A DNA stretch of 10,386 bases, taken from assembly GCA_016126025.1 (NCBI GenBank), contig JAEFDA010000062.1, forward strand, positions 1-10,386. Reading direction: 5' to 3'. Shown piece by piece: positions 1 to 6,824 of the stretch. The position numbers were made by a program, and so were the translations under genes. The notes beneath the pieces were generated by a model. That model made no database searches, was not told the origin of the DNA, and saw nothing but the letters and a program-made list of their open reading frames with translations. The stretch is from Nitrososphaerota archaeon (lineage in GTDB: Archaea > Thermoproteota > Nitrososphaeria > Nitrososphaerales > Nitrosopumilaceae). Numbering within the stretch: the first letter of the stretch is position 1; each line of letters begins with the position of its first letter.

Positions 1-84
1 CCCGCCCGGGCCGCCGGAATCACCATCCGGGGGACCAACGTGTGGCTGACCCTGATCCAGCACGCGGCCCTGTCCGCCGCATAG
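1..84 (+). CDS. 3' end of an unidentified protein-coding gene (partial)
   Basis: Frame 1 is open from the window edge to a TAG at 82-84 and encodes 27 residues ending in WLTLIQHAALSAA. The tail is rich in Ala and Leu and reads like an amphipathic C-terminal helix. The codons look like those of the firm genes in the window (many GCC, CTG and ACC). No motif allows a family call, and the rest of the gene lies outside the window. After the stop there are about 420 bases with no convincing gene, so this is the last gene of its unit on this side. That it is a real gene tail rather than a chance open frame is likely but not proven, because only 28 codons are visible. Confidence 0.45.
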   Translation, partial: PARAAGITIRGTNVWLTLIQHAALSAA

Positions 85-505
85 GCTGAAATTCGTCGCC
101 CGGCACGCCCGGTTGGAGCAAGTTAGGCCGTCTATGTGTCCGGTGAGCCGTAATTATGCCCAATCCGGTACGGTCCGGCCACTTTGGTCGATGATACCGG
201 GTGCTGAGCCGTCTCAATCTGGATAACACCCGTATTTGCACAAGAACCGCGGATTCTGGTCGTGTATTCTCATGCCCACTTGTTTTTACGCCCCAGATAC
301 GGTGATGATGACTCGTGCTTGTCTGAGGGATAGACCAGAGAATGTACTTTGGGTCGTCGAGTGGTGTTTCGGCTCCACGCCCCACCCATTTGCAGAACAG
401 GTGCGGTCCGGCTCCGTGTAACCATCGCCGCGCAGCCATCTCCGTGCGAGGGCCGTCCGGTCTAGGCCACCATGCTTTATTTATGGGGGCCCGAATGGCG
501 GCGCC
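85..505. other. Intergenic stretch without a convincing gene
   Basis: About 420 bases between the partial gene and the next promoter. Open frames exist on both strands, but they are rich in Arg, Pro, Trp and His and none has a good promoter. A T-run at 283-287 could be a terminator element for the upstream gene or a weak TATA box for a 38-codon frame beginning with the double ATG at 305/308 and ending at 421. The spacing of 20-23 bases is short of the 25-27 seen elsewhere, so I do not call that frame a gene. The right end holds the TATA box at 476-483. Confidence 0.5.
476..483 (+). promoter_or_regulatory. TATA box for the 506-1125 two-gene unit
   Basis: TTTATTTA stands out in GC-rich surroundings. 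Its centre is 26.5 bases before the GTG at 506, which is the spacing expected from an archaeal TATA box to the transcription start. The mRNA would then begin at or next to the start codon (leaderless). Confidence 0.6.
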
Positions 506-742
506 GTGCACGATTCCGAACCCGATACCTTCACGGCCGAGACGTGGCCTGAGAAGCTGGCCAAGATACTGCAAGAGATGGACGTAGATGCGAAGGCCAA
601 CGAGACGGGAACCGAGGAACTAGAGAGGGGCGACTACTACAGCCGGTATTTCTCCCAGACCCCCCGCATGGTTACAAACCGGGGAACCCTGACCCTGTCC
701 GGCGCCAACATAGACATGATACAGGTGGTACAGAAGGGGTGA
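506..742 (+). CDS. Uncharacterised small acidic protein (78 aa), first gene of a pair
   Basis: I do not recognise the family. The frame starts with GTG at 506, placed by the TATA box 26-27 bases upstream, and ends with TGA at 740-742. The product is hydrophilic and acidic in its first half (about residues 1-45, many Glu and Asp) and has a more apolar tail: a Thr/Leu-rich stretch, then GANIDMIQVVQKG. There is no signal peptide, membrane segment or Cys motif. The second gene overlaps or directly abuts it, so the two are almost certainly co-transcribed and perhaps work together. A lineage-specific thaumarchaeal protein is my best guess. The start is the least certain point. Confidence 0.6.
   Translation: MHDSEPDTFTAETWPEKLAKILQEMDVDAKANETGTEELERGDYYSRYFSQTPRMVTNRGTLTLSGANIDMIQVVQKG
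736..742 (+). promoter_or_regulatory. Shine-Dalgarno-like sequence inside the stop of the first gene
   Basis: GGGGTGA resembles the archaeal ribosome-binding consensus GGAGGTGA. It ends 5 bases before the ATG at 748, a good distance for initiation. This favours ATG 748 over the GTG at 739 (which overlaps the upstream stop as GTGA) as the start of the second gene. Confidence 0.45.
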
Positions 743-747
743 ATGGG

Positions 748-1125
748 ATGGCGCCGCAGGATCCGAATCCGATGGTTTGGGGTGCAATGGACCGATTTCA
801 GGCCCACTGCATAGTACGAGTCAAAGAGTCCCGTCCCGGGGATCTGCTGGCCCGGACCAGCCTCACTACCAAGGGGCATTTTGCGGAGAAGGCGGTGGAG
901 TCGGCGTCTTGGAAAGGTCCCGGGCAGCTGGCCCAGCGGTTAAACGAGGACACAGATCTGAACAGGATGATAGCAGCGCAGAGTGTGGAGGATGCCACCA
1001 TATTCGTGGAGCCTACCGGGGACGTGGTGCGCATCCACGGCAAGTGGAAGAACCACTTGGAATTTGGCATCACACCGGCGATGTTCCACATATACGACCG
1101 CATCGCCGGCCATGTCAAGGGATAA
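748..1125 (+). CDS. Uncharacterised protein (125 aa), second gene of the pair
   Basis: I do not recognise the family. The frame is well formed, with no low-complexity tracts. The protein looks globular and soluble: an N-terminal strand-like stretch (FQAHCIVRVKES), a mixed helical middle, and a C-terminal part with GKWKNHLEFGI followed by an aromatic helix (MFHIYDRIAGHV). There is no metal-binding cluster, signal peptide or transmembrane segment. I take ATG 748 as the start because an SD-like GGGGTGA lies 5 bases before it; the alternative GTG at 739 adds three residues and gives a 4-base overlap with the first gene. Its stop lies 2 bases from the end of endA on the other strand, so the two transcripts must overlap or terminate inside each other's gene. 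Confidence 0.65.
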   Translation: MAPQDPNPMVWGAMDRFQAHCIVRVKESRPGDLLARTSLTTKGHFAEKAVESASWKGPGQLAQRLNEDTDLNRMIAAQSVEDATIFVEPTGDVVRIHGKWKNHLEFGITPAMFHIYDRIAGHVKG

Positions 1126-1127
1126 CG

Positions 1128-1661
1128 TCAGGCCTTCCACCAGTCTAGGGCCATAAAGTCCACGCCCCGGCTCCGGGGCACGGCCAGTATGAACTGCTTC
1201 CTGACGGTGGTGGCCAGTCGGCCGGCCAGCACCAGACCGGTGGAGGTGACCGGTTCCCGGGAGCCGTACACGTGCACCAGATAGGGAGCGTGGTCTATGC
1301 CAGGCCCCCTCTCGTATACGGCAAAGTCGCACCCGAACTTTATTCCTGGGTTCACTACGTATCCCATGTCCCGAAACGTCCTGTATACGGTGTACTTTTT
1401 CTCAAAGTCATGATACTCGCTCCGGCACACCTCCAGCAGTAAGTCGGCGGTCATCCGTCGGCGGCCCTGATAGACCGCTATCCTGCCGATCTCCAGCAGG
1501 TACAGTCCCTCTATGAGATCCAGCACCAGTGGAGCGTTTATCTCGTCGGGTTTGGGCTTGGCTATTCCAATGGGCTTGCCGTAGTAGCCCTCCCCGAAGA
1601 GTCTCCGGGAGTCCTCCACATCCCACACTATGATGCGGTTCTCTACTAGGCTGCCCTTCAC
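1128..1661 (-). CDS. endA: tRNA-splicing endonuclease EndA
   Basis: It cuts archaeal precursor tRNAs at bulge-helix-bulge motifs to release introns. With the GTG start at 1661 the protein has 177 residues, close to the roughly 180 of one-domain archaeal enzymes such as that of Methanocaldococcus jannaschii. An N-terminal domain (about 1-80) contains GRIAVYQGRRRMTADLLLEV. The C-terminal nuclease domain carries the expected catalytic triad: Tyr116 (in FAVYERG), His124 (in GIDHAPYLV) and Lys155 (in TVRKQFILAV), where the M. jannaschii enzyme has Y115, H125 and K156. The frame stays open upstream to an ATG at 1718, but the TATA box at 1683-1688 lies between the two and is centred 24-25 bases before the GTG. 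The extra 19 residues are therefore unlikely to be translated. A separate promoter means it need not depend on the DUF47 gene 75 bases upstream. Confidence 0.93.
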   Translation of the reverse strand: MKGSLVENRIIVWDVEDSRRLFGEGYYGKPIGIAKPKPDEINAPLVLDLIEGLYLLEIGRIAVYQGRRRMTADLLLEVCRSEYHDFEKKYTVYRTFRDMGYVVNPGIKFGCDFAVYERGPGIDHAPYLVHVYGSREPVTSTGLVLAGRLATTVRKQFILAVPRSRGVDFMALDWWKA

Positions 1662-1681
1662 AGTCGCCGGACCGCCGGGCG

Positions 1682-1688
1682 CATATAT
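1682..1688 (-). promoter_or_regulatory. TATA box of endA
   Basis: The minus-strand sequence is CATATAT, an alternating A/T core at 1683-1688. Its centre lies 24-25 bases before the GTG at 1661, which decides the start of endA. It sits in the 75-base gap after the DUF47 gene. Confidence 0.55.
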
Positions 1689-1736
1689 GAACCAGAGCAG
1701 ACCCCAAAGCGGCCGCACCGTTCGTCCACGATTCGC

Positions 1737-2390
1737 TCAGAGGCTGAAGGCCAACATAATGAACAGATCGGAGACCTCTTGGCACTTGTCGGCCATCTCC
1801 TCTATCCCCTCTATGACGTCCTTCATGAGTATCATCTCGGCCGGGTTACTGATGCTGTGCATGGCCTTGATAGTAGCCTTGCGGTATTTGATGTCTATCT
1901 CGCGCTCAATCTCTTGTGTCTCCTGGGCCAGTGAGATTGCTTCTGCGCTGTTGGTGTTGATGTATCTGGCCACCTCGCTGAGTTTCTGCACCTCGCCCAC
2001 CACCAAGTCCAGCAGGTCGGTTAGATCCTTGTCCAGCTTCGAGCTCTTCAGGGTCGTCGACTTGACGTTGGAGAGTTTGAAGGCAATACCTGTTATGTGG
2101 CCGCCGATCTCGTCTATGGTATAGGCCGTATTAAGGATATTCTCTCGGTTCATGATGAGACCGCCCACGTCGGCCATCTCTTTGGTTATTTTGCGCCGGT
2201 GGCTCTCCACCTCGTTCTCGATGTCCGATACCTGAGAGAGTAAGTTCGCTATGCCCTCCTTGTCCCTCTTTGCCATGAGGTCAGGCAGGTTGGCAAGATC
2301 TCGGGTAGCTTGGAGTATTCGAGTTATCTCGTCCTGTAGTATAGTGGTGGCCTTTCTCTTTGCCTGATCCTCCAAAGCTCCGCTATACAT
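1737..2390 (-). CDS. DUF47 / PhoU-like protein
   Basis: This is an all-helical protein of the DUF47 family, which is related to PhoU and often linked to phosphate uptake or its control; the exact role in archaea is not settled. The 217 residues are almost wholly heptad-like helices. The family pattern is visible in the acidic segments DIENEVESHRR (about 56-66), ETQEIEREIDIKYRKA (about 157-172) and DVIEGIEEMADKCQEVSDL (191-209), whose Glu and Asp residues would bind metal in PhoU-type folds. No membrane segment is seen. I use ATG 2390 (product starting MYSGALEDQ) rather than the in-frame ATG 2417, because the A/T-rich box at 2418-2425 lies too close to 2417. No phosphate transporter gene is visible nearby, so a phosphate role rests on family alone. 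Confidence 0.85.
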   Translation of the reverse strand: MYSGALEDQAKRKATTILQDEITRILQATRDLANLPDLMAKRDKEGIANLLSQVSDIENEVESHRRKITKEMADVGGLIMNRENILNTAYTIDEIGGHITGIAFKLSNVKSTTLKSSKLDKDLTDLLDLVVGEVQKLSEVARYINTNSAEAISLAQETQEIEREIDIKYRKATIKAMHSISNPAEMILMKDVIEGIEEMADKCQEVSDLFIMLAFSL

Positions 2391-2417
2391 AATGCCCTTT
2401 GATATATCGGCATGCAT

Positions 2418-2425
2418 AATTTAAA
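2418..2425 (-). promoter_or_regulatory. Probable TATA box of the DUF47 gene
   Basis: The minus-strand sequence is TTTAAATT, with an A/G-rich stretch just before it that could act as the TFB-recognition element. Its centre is about 31 bases before ATG 2390, so the transcript may carry a leader of roughly five bases. A second A/T stretch at 2402-2407 is too close to the start to be the box. Confidence 0.5.
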
Positions 2426-2498
2426 GTCTTTTGAAGTCAGGGAAGCAACTTCGATCCTAATATCGGAAGGCGGACACACAACCCCACGGCGTGGACCG

Positions 2499-4244
2499 CT
2501 ACGAGATCTTCTTTTGGCCTCGGTAGAGGGCCACCACCTCTTGGGCAGTGGAGGCATCCTCTGCCAGCTTGTCGTCGCGCACCCTGCCTGTAAACTTGGG
2601 GAACCGCAAAGCCAGACCTGTACCCTTCCGTACTACGTCGGCGGCGGCTCGGTGCACCGGACTCTGCGTTATCTCAGAGGCCACTACCTCTATCACCATC
2701 TCGGGGGCGAACCACACGTCCGGCTCCATGCCGCTGTCAACCCGTGAATCGCGCCGGGGGATGGTCATGTCCCGGAGGAGCTGGTGGAGCGTGTCCAGAT
2801 CCTCGTCCTTGAAACCGGTTCCCACCTTGCACACGCTCTGGAACACATCGTTCTCGTCGTCGTATGCGGCCAGCAGGAACGTGCCGTACGTGCCGGTGCG
2901 GCGACCTCGGCCGTAGAAGGCGCCCACCACCACCAGATCCAGCGAGTCCCCCACGCTGTCTCGGTACTCGCGCTTCAGCTTCACCCACTGCTTACCCCGG
3001 GATCCAGCTCGGTATACACTGTCGGCAGCCTTGAGCATGAGGCCTTCGCCTCCGGCGTTTATACTGTTCTCCATAAAGTCCACAAGGGATGCCACGTCGG
3101 TCACCTCGGCCGCGGGGACCAGCCGGCCCATCTCTCCTGGAACTATCGCAGCCGCGAGGGCTCGGCGACGATCGATATACGGGACATCCAGATAGCTCCG
3201 CCCGTCCAGATACAACACGTCAAAAAAGTTCACCGACACCGGATACGCGGATACGGCCTTCTCTATGCCATGCTTGCGTCGCCGGTGCATCAGGTCTTGG
3301 AACGGGAGAAATGCCCCCGTGTCGGGGTTTATGGCGACCGCCTCGGCCTCCAGTATGGCCCGGTTTGCCTGAACCATAACAGGGACTGCTTCGACCACGT
3401 CAGGGTACTGGTCGGTTATCCTCTCCAACCTCCTAGAGAAGATCTCCGTCCGGGTGCCGTCGGTGTGTATCTGCACCCGCTCGCCGTCCAGCTTGTACTC
3501 GGCAGATCCACCCGCCATCGCCCCGACGGCCTCCTCCTCACTGCGCACCCGCTCTGCCAGCATGGGCCTCACCGGGCTGAACGGCGCCACCCGGAACGAC
3601 CGTATCCCCGCTATGCCGTCCCGGGCAGCCGTCTCTGCCACCCGGCCAAGATCGCTGGAAACATTGTAGGCCCCCTCCAGAAACGGCCTGTTGGATCGCT
3701 CCCCGGTGTACGCCTCGGCCAAGGCATCCATGATGGTGTTCTCGGCCACTCCCAGCCGCATCGTACCCAACAGTATTTTCAGTATGAAGCGAGCTTCCAG
3801 AGGCGTGGCGTCATTCAGAAGACTGGACACGTACTTCATCTTCATGTTTTGGGATCTTGACCCCTCCAGCTTGGCTATGCGGTAAAGCGTATCGTAGACC
3901 CGCTCCACGGTTATCTCTTCGGCCATAAACGTGGTCTGGGCCTTCCCCTCCAAGACCGCCGAGGCAGCCGCCCCCAGATCCCCATACTTCTTGTACTGGG
4001 CATCGACCTCCCGTACGGACACTCCAGAAGACTTGGCCACAGCCTTCAGGGCCATCTTCTCGGCCACGCCCGGCTCCACCCCCTCGTAGTCTGGCCTTAC
4101 CTTGCCTTGGAGCAGGTACACGGTACGCGCCACCACATCTGGCAGCGTCTGTCTGAACATTTCTACCAGATGTGCGGTTAACTCCAGTCTTTTACTGGTG
4201 GATTCCATCTTGCCGAACGTCTCTGCCAGCACCCCAAAGCGCAC
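2499..4244 (-). CDS. lig: ATP-dependent DNA ligase (replicative/repair, archaeal LigI type)
   Basis: It seals nicks in duplex DNA during replication and repair, using ATP to form an enzyme-AMP intermediate. With the GTG start at 4244 the protein has 581 residues, normal for archaeal ligases (about 550-610). An N-terminal DNA-binding domain (about 1-225) begins with the family-typical FGVLAETFGKMESTSKRLEL. In the adenylation domain, motif I is EYKLDGER with nucleophile Lys251; motif III is FFDVLYLDG (about 340-348); motif IV is EGLMLK (400-405); motif V is QWVKLKREY (419-427). The OB domain ends in an RFPKFTGRVRDDK segment (about 547-559) typical of motif VI. The frame extends to an ATG at 4289, but the TATA box at 4267-4272 falls between and is spaced for the GTG, and homologues start near this point. 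The gene is free-standing, about 175 bases after the membrane-protein gene. Confidence 0.95.
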   Translation of the reverse strand: MRFGVLAETFGKMESTSKRLELTAHLVEMFRQTLPDVVARTVYLLQGKVRPDYEGVEPGVAEKMALKAVAKSSGVSVREVDAQYKKYGDLGAAASAVLEGKAQTTFMAEEITVERVYDTLYRIAKLEGSRSQNMKMKYVSSLLNDATPLEARFILKILLGTMRLGVAENTIMDALAEAYTGERSNRPFLEGAYNVSSDLGRVAETAARDGIAGIRSFRVAPFSPVRPMLAERVRSEEEAVGAMAGGSAEYKLDGERVQIHTDGTRTEIFSRRLERITDQYPDVVEAVPVMVQANRAILEAEAVAINPDTGAFLPFQDLMHRRRKHGIEKAVSAYPVSVNFFDVLYLDGRSYLDVPYIDRRRALAAAIVPGEMGRLVPAAEVTDVASLVDFMENSINAGGEGLMLKAADSVYRAGSRGKQWVKLKREYRDSVGDSLDLVVVGAFYGRGRRTGTYGTFLLAAYDDENDVFQSVCKVGTGFKDEDLDTLHQLLRDMTIPRRDSRVDSGMEPDVWFAPEMVIEVVASEITQSPVHRAAADVVRKGTGLALRFPKFTGRVRDDKLAEDASTAQEVVALYRGQKKIS

Positions 4245-4264
4245 GACGGGGCTGGTCGGATTTG

Positions 4265-4273
4265 TGATAAAAG
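4265..4273 (-). promoter_or_regulatory. TATA box of the DNA ligase gene
   Basis: The minus-strand sequence is CTTTTATCA. The TTTTAT core is centred 25-26 bases before GTG 4244, giving a leaderless transcript and supporting that start over ATG 4289. Confidence 0.6.
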
Positions 4274-4420
4274 GGGATTGAGACGGCACGTCGTTGGTTG
4301 GTTATGCAGGCTCGGTCAAAGGCCCATTGGAGGGGGGCGGGGCACAACGGGGAACCTCGCCCGGCCCGGAGTGTCTTGGCGTGGCAGGATTCCCCGCACG
4401 GTAAACGGCTTGTACCATCC

Positions 4421-4933
4421 CTAGATGTAGCGGTATATGGTGGGCCGGCTCTCGGGGTTGTCCGATACGAGTGCAAAGTTGTGCAGTGGGTAACTCGCCT
4501 TGTACTGTTTCATATAGCTCCATGCCACGTCGTGGTTTCTAAAGTTCAGCCGCAGTCCGTCTATGGCCGATTCGCGGCCATACACGTCGAAGATCACCAC
4601 CCTGTAGGCCCGGGGCCGGCTGTGCGGCTTGGCCTTGAGCAGCCAAGCCATGGCAAAAACAAAGACCGCTCCCAGTACCACGCCGCTGGCTGCCACTTTG
4701 AAGGCCGTCTGGAAGACGCCTGGTATCATGTTGCCGAAGACCATCAGAAATGCGTTGGGGATGGTGTTGCCGAAGACCATCAGAAATGCGTTGGGGATGG
4801 TGTTGCCGAAGAGTGCCAGCACCACGTTGGCGAAGGCAATGGTGGCCACCGCCGTCAGTACATACACCTTCCAAGTGAAGAGTTGGTTCAGGCCACCCCA
4901 CACCGATAAGGCCGTCTGGCGTATCCGGGCCAT
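4421..4933 (-). CDS. Small membrane protein with tandem 12-residue repeats, unknown function
   Basis: I do not recognise the family. From ATG 4933 the product has 170 residues. Transmembrane segment 1 lies at about 22-42 (YVLTAVATIAFANVVLAL). It is followed by two identical 12-residue units (FGNTIPNAFLMV) and a diverged third (FGNMIPGVFQTA), then transmembrane segment 2 at about 79-99 (ASGVVLGAVFVFAMAWLL). A soluble C-terminal part of about 70 residues contains YRVVIFDVYGRESAIDG and a tail ending in TIYRYI. The repeat zone is itself apolar and may lie in or along the membrane. The ATG is one base after the FBPase stop on the same strand, so the gene is most likely co-transcribed and perhaps translationally coupled. 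The open frame running further upstream is only read-through of FBPase DNA in another frame. A thaumarchaeal-specific protein is likely. Confidence 0.75.
   Translation of the reverse strand: MARIRQTALSVWGGLNQLFTWKVYVLTAVATIAFANVVLALFGNTIPNAFLMVFGNTIPNAFLMVFGNMIPGVFQTAFKVAASGVVLGAVFVFAMAWLLKAKPHSRPRAYRVVIFDVYGRESAIDGLRLNFRNHDVAWSYMKQYKASYPLHNFALVSDNPESRPTIYRYI
4734..4805. repeat. Perfect 36-base tandem duplication inside the membrane-protein gene
   Basis: Bases 4734-4769 and 4770-4805 are identical, and the identity continues for another 7 bases (CCGAAGA, 4806-4812). The unit is 12 codons, so the frame is kept. A third, diverged unit lies on the lower-coordinate side. The exact identity, including third codon positions, points to a recent duplication, or to copy-number change by slippage. 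Confidence 0.95.
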
Positions 4934-4934
4934 G

Positions 4935-6068
4935 CTAGTCGGGGTCCTCGTAGCTATCTTTACGTGTAGTCCCACCAGACTTCTCCAGCGGCACCATCTT
5001 TTGGCGCAAGTCCTCCATCCGTGCCCTGTACCCTTCGGCATACTCCAGCTCGGAGGGCACCAGTGTGGCAGGGTGTACGAACCCCTGGCTCCGCACTGCC
5101 CTAGCCCTCTCCGCGGCCACACTGCGCACCGCGTCCCAGTCAGGCGTGGAGAAGCCGTCAAACGGACCAGTGAACTTGCCCCCTTTCATGCTGAATACGG
5201 CCGCCTCCACTATGGGTATGCAAAAGTTGATCGAGGCAGCCGAGTTGAGCCGGACCGGCATCAGTGGCATGTTGTGACTTCCACGGGTGTTACCCGCCAC
5301 CAGATGTGGGTTGTTGAAGACGCTGCCGGCCTCCTCGGTGGCTGGGAACATCTTCTGGGTGCGTACTATGCATATGGGATCGTCCTTGCCAACGTACGTC
5401 CCGGCTATATTGTGCAGCCGGTCGGTGGATGCAGCCACAATAGGCTCGCCGTCCTTGGTTTGTATGGACTCGATGACGTAGCGGCCCGGATACATCAGCG
5501 CCGCCTCCAGCGTGGGCTTGTCCTCCCACAGGTCCAGCTTCGCCACACTCCCTTCCTCCACGTCCATCACCTTGAATCGGACACCGCTGGCCAGCGATTT
5601 GTTGACTATCAGTCCGGTATTGCTAAGTGAGTCCACAAAGAGCCGGTACAGTGGGTAGTTGAAGGCGCCCGGCTCGGTCTTGTCGGCGGCAAATACGACA
5701 AAGGCCTCGTTGGGCCTCTCCTCAAACTCCAACTCAGCGGCCCCCGGACCCATGCCCTTTACGTTGCCGGAGAATGAGTCGCTCAGTAGGTCTTGGCCGG
5801 CGCCGTACAGTCCCTCGCCCTTGGCAACCCGCGTGCCTGCCATAAAAGCATCCCACGCCAGCGAGTGTATCCTAGAGTCATCCATCCCCTTGGTGTGGCT
5901 CATTATGATGTGGACATCGTCCCCGCAGTATCCTATGTAGTAGTCCAGTAGCAGATCACCTGATTCCTCAACCGTGTTCCTCACCGCTCCGAGCAAGCCG
6001 TCACTGGGCCGGGTGTGCCCTCCCACACCCCCAACATCGGCCTTTATTGCAGAGACGGTGATCCTCAT
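4935..6068 (-). CDS. fbp: Fructose-1,6-bisphosphate aldolase/phosphatase (class V, bifunctional)
   Basis: This archaeal enzyme condenses dihydroxyacetone phosphate with glyceraldehyde 3-phosphate and removes the 1-phosphate, giving fructose 6-phosphate. That makes gluconeogenesis one-way. The 377-residue length fits the family. Visible family marks are the N-terminal strand ITVSAIKADVGG with Asp11 and His18, GDD at 49-51, the long conserved AGQDLLSDSFSGNVKG (90-105), ADKTEPGAFNYPLY (128-141), and AGTYVGKDDP (222-231). The last holds Tyr225 and Lys228, matching the catalytic Tyr and Schiff-base Lys known from the Sulfolobus enzyme. RGSHNMPLMPV (262-272) is also typical. The C-terminal tail after about residue 360 is charged and likely disordered. 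ATG 6068 is placed by a TATA box 27 bases upstream. It leads a two-gene unit with the membrane protein. In an ammonia-oxidising autotroph it would feed sugar synthesis. Confidence 0.95.
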   Translation of the reverse strand: MRITVSAIKADVGGVGGHTRPSDGLLGAVRNTVEESGDLLLDYYIGYCGDDVHIIMSHTKGMDDSRIHSLAWDAFMAGTRVAKGEGLYGAGQDLLSDSFSGNVKGMGPGAAELEFEERPNEAFVVFAADKTEPGAFNYPLYRLFVDSLSNTGLIVNKSLASGVRFKVMDVEEGSVAKLDLWEDKPTLEAALMYPGRYVIESIQTKDGEPIVAASTDRLHNIAGTYVGKDDPICIVRTQKMFPATEEAGSVFNNPHLVAGNTRGSHNMPLMPVRLNSAASINFCIPIVEAAVFSMKGGKFTGPFDGFSTPDWDAVRSVAAERARAVRSQGFVHPATLVPSELEYAEGYRARMEDLRQKMVPLEKSGGTTRKDSYEDPD

Positions 6069-6091
6069 AGCATGACTAGATTCCTACTGTG

Positions 6092-6099
6092 ATTTATTT
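6092..6099 (-). promoter_or_regulatory. TATA box of the FBP aldolase/phosphatase gene
   Basis: The minus-strand sequence is AAATAAAT, centred 27-28 bases before ATG 6068. The transcript would start at or next to the ATG. Confidence 0.6.
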
Positions 6100-6151
6100 G
6101 TTGAAAATCCGGCCGCCAGCCGCACCTAGGAGTCGGTCTGAGATGCGATCT

Positions 6152-6166
6152 ATGATTAGAAATCAT
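6152..6166. repeat. Short perfect inverted repeat
   Basis: ATGATT, a 3-base spacer (AGA), then AATCAT. It lies about 85-100 bases upstream of the FBPase start and could be an operator-like site, though a 6-base arm can arise by chance. Confidence 0.3.
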
Positions 6167-6548
6167 GCGATTCCTGAGGATTCCAAACCCCGCTAGCAGG
6201 ACTGCCCGACCGGCCGCCCCACAGACGATACCACAGATGCGGACATGCCGTTCCAGCCTGTGCCCGTACCGGTCCTTCGTGGCATGGGGTACATGGAACG
6301 GACCCCGCTGTGGGCCTTTCGGACCCGGTACCCACACGGCCAGAGTCTGATCGGGACGACACAGCCCGACTCCGAGATAACCTGGCCCATGAAGGTATGC
6401 GCCGTGTCCGCACAGCGGCGCAGGTGGCCACGGACATACCGCGCACTAGCCACCCCCGTATGGAAGTCTAGGAAAACATGGATGTTTCCTGTATGTGGTC
6501 GTTCCGACGATTCGGGTGCTTGTTCATGTATGACAGCCCGTCGAAGCC

Positions 6549-6597
6549 CATCATGCGCCGGAACCCGGCCATATGGATCCTGGCCTTCGGCATGATG
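6549..6597. repeat. Imperfect 49-base inverted repeat (possible structured RNA)
   Basis: All 17 bases of the right arm (6581-6597, TGGCCTTCGGCATGATG) can pair with the left arm (6549-6571) if small bulges are allowed on the left. The outer stem is CATCATGC with GCATGATG (8 pairs); then CG, AA and GGCCA on the left meet their partners on the right, with extra unpaired bases between. The loop is 9 bases (6572-6580). It lies in the region without a firm gene. No known RNA family is recognised. Confidence 0.4.
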
Positions 6598-6824
6598 CGA
6601 CTCCGTGTAGGACCGCTTCGGTTGTAGTATGGGCCGCCGTCACTCCTGATCGTTTGCATGCTCTTGGGAGATTAACAGGCACTCCACGGCCGGGACCGTA
6701 TGCCCATGCTGCTCAGGACCCACCCATCGTTCCATCATAGCCATCAGGGCCATAAGACCCCGTCCCACAGAAGGGGAAACTGGCGCTCCCCCCCGAACCG
6801 ACCCGTTGCTGATGGTCGGACCAT

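Noticed and set aside
301..330. GTGATGA followed by CTGA, like the C and D boxes of an archaeal guide RNA
   Set aside because: The second box pair (C' and a final D) at the usual distances is missing, and there is no terminal stem.
236..421. Small plus-strand frame, with a possible shorter form from ATG 305/308
   Set aside because: The T-run at 283-287 is only 20-23 bases before the ATGs, less than the spacing at firm genes, and the peptide has no recognisable pattern.
20..574. 184-codon minus-strand frame at the left edge
   Set aside because: It overlaps the partial gene tail and the start of the 506 gene, is rich in Arg, Pro and Trp, has no domain, and has no TATA box before its start.
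2784..3860. 358-codon plus-strand frame opposite the DNA ligase
   Set aside because: It is a shadow of the ligase gene in GC-rich DNA; its product is His/Val/Arg-rich with no domain, while the minus strand carries all ligase motifs.
4934..5161. Extension of the membrane-protein frame to ATG 5161
   Set aside because: The added 76 residues are read from FBPase DNA in another frame and are Arg/Trp/Cys-rich. ATG 4933 right after the FBPase stop is the natural start.
4629..5630. 333-codon plus-strand frame
   Set aside because: It lies opposite the membrane-protein and FBPase genes, whose conserved motifs prove the minus strand is coding.
6245..6595. 116-codon plus-strand frame in the gene-poor gap
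   Set aside because: There is no promoter or domain, the composition is Arg/Pro/Ser/Cys-rich, and other frames are equally open over the same bases.
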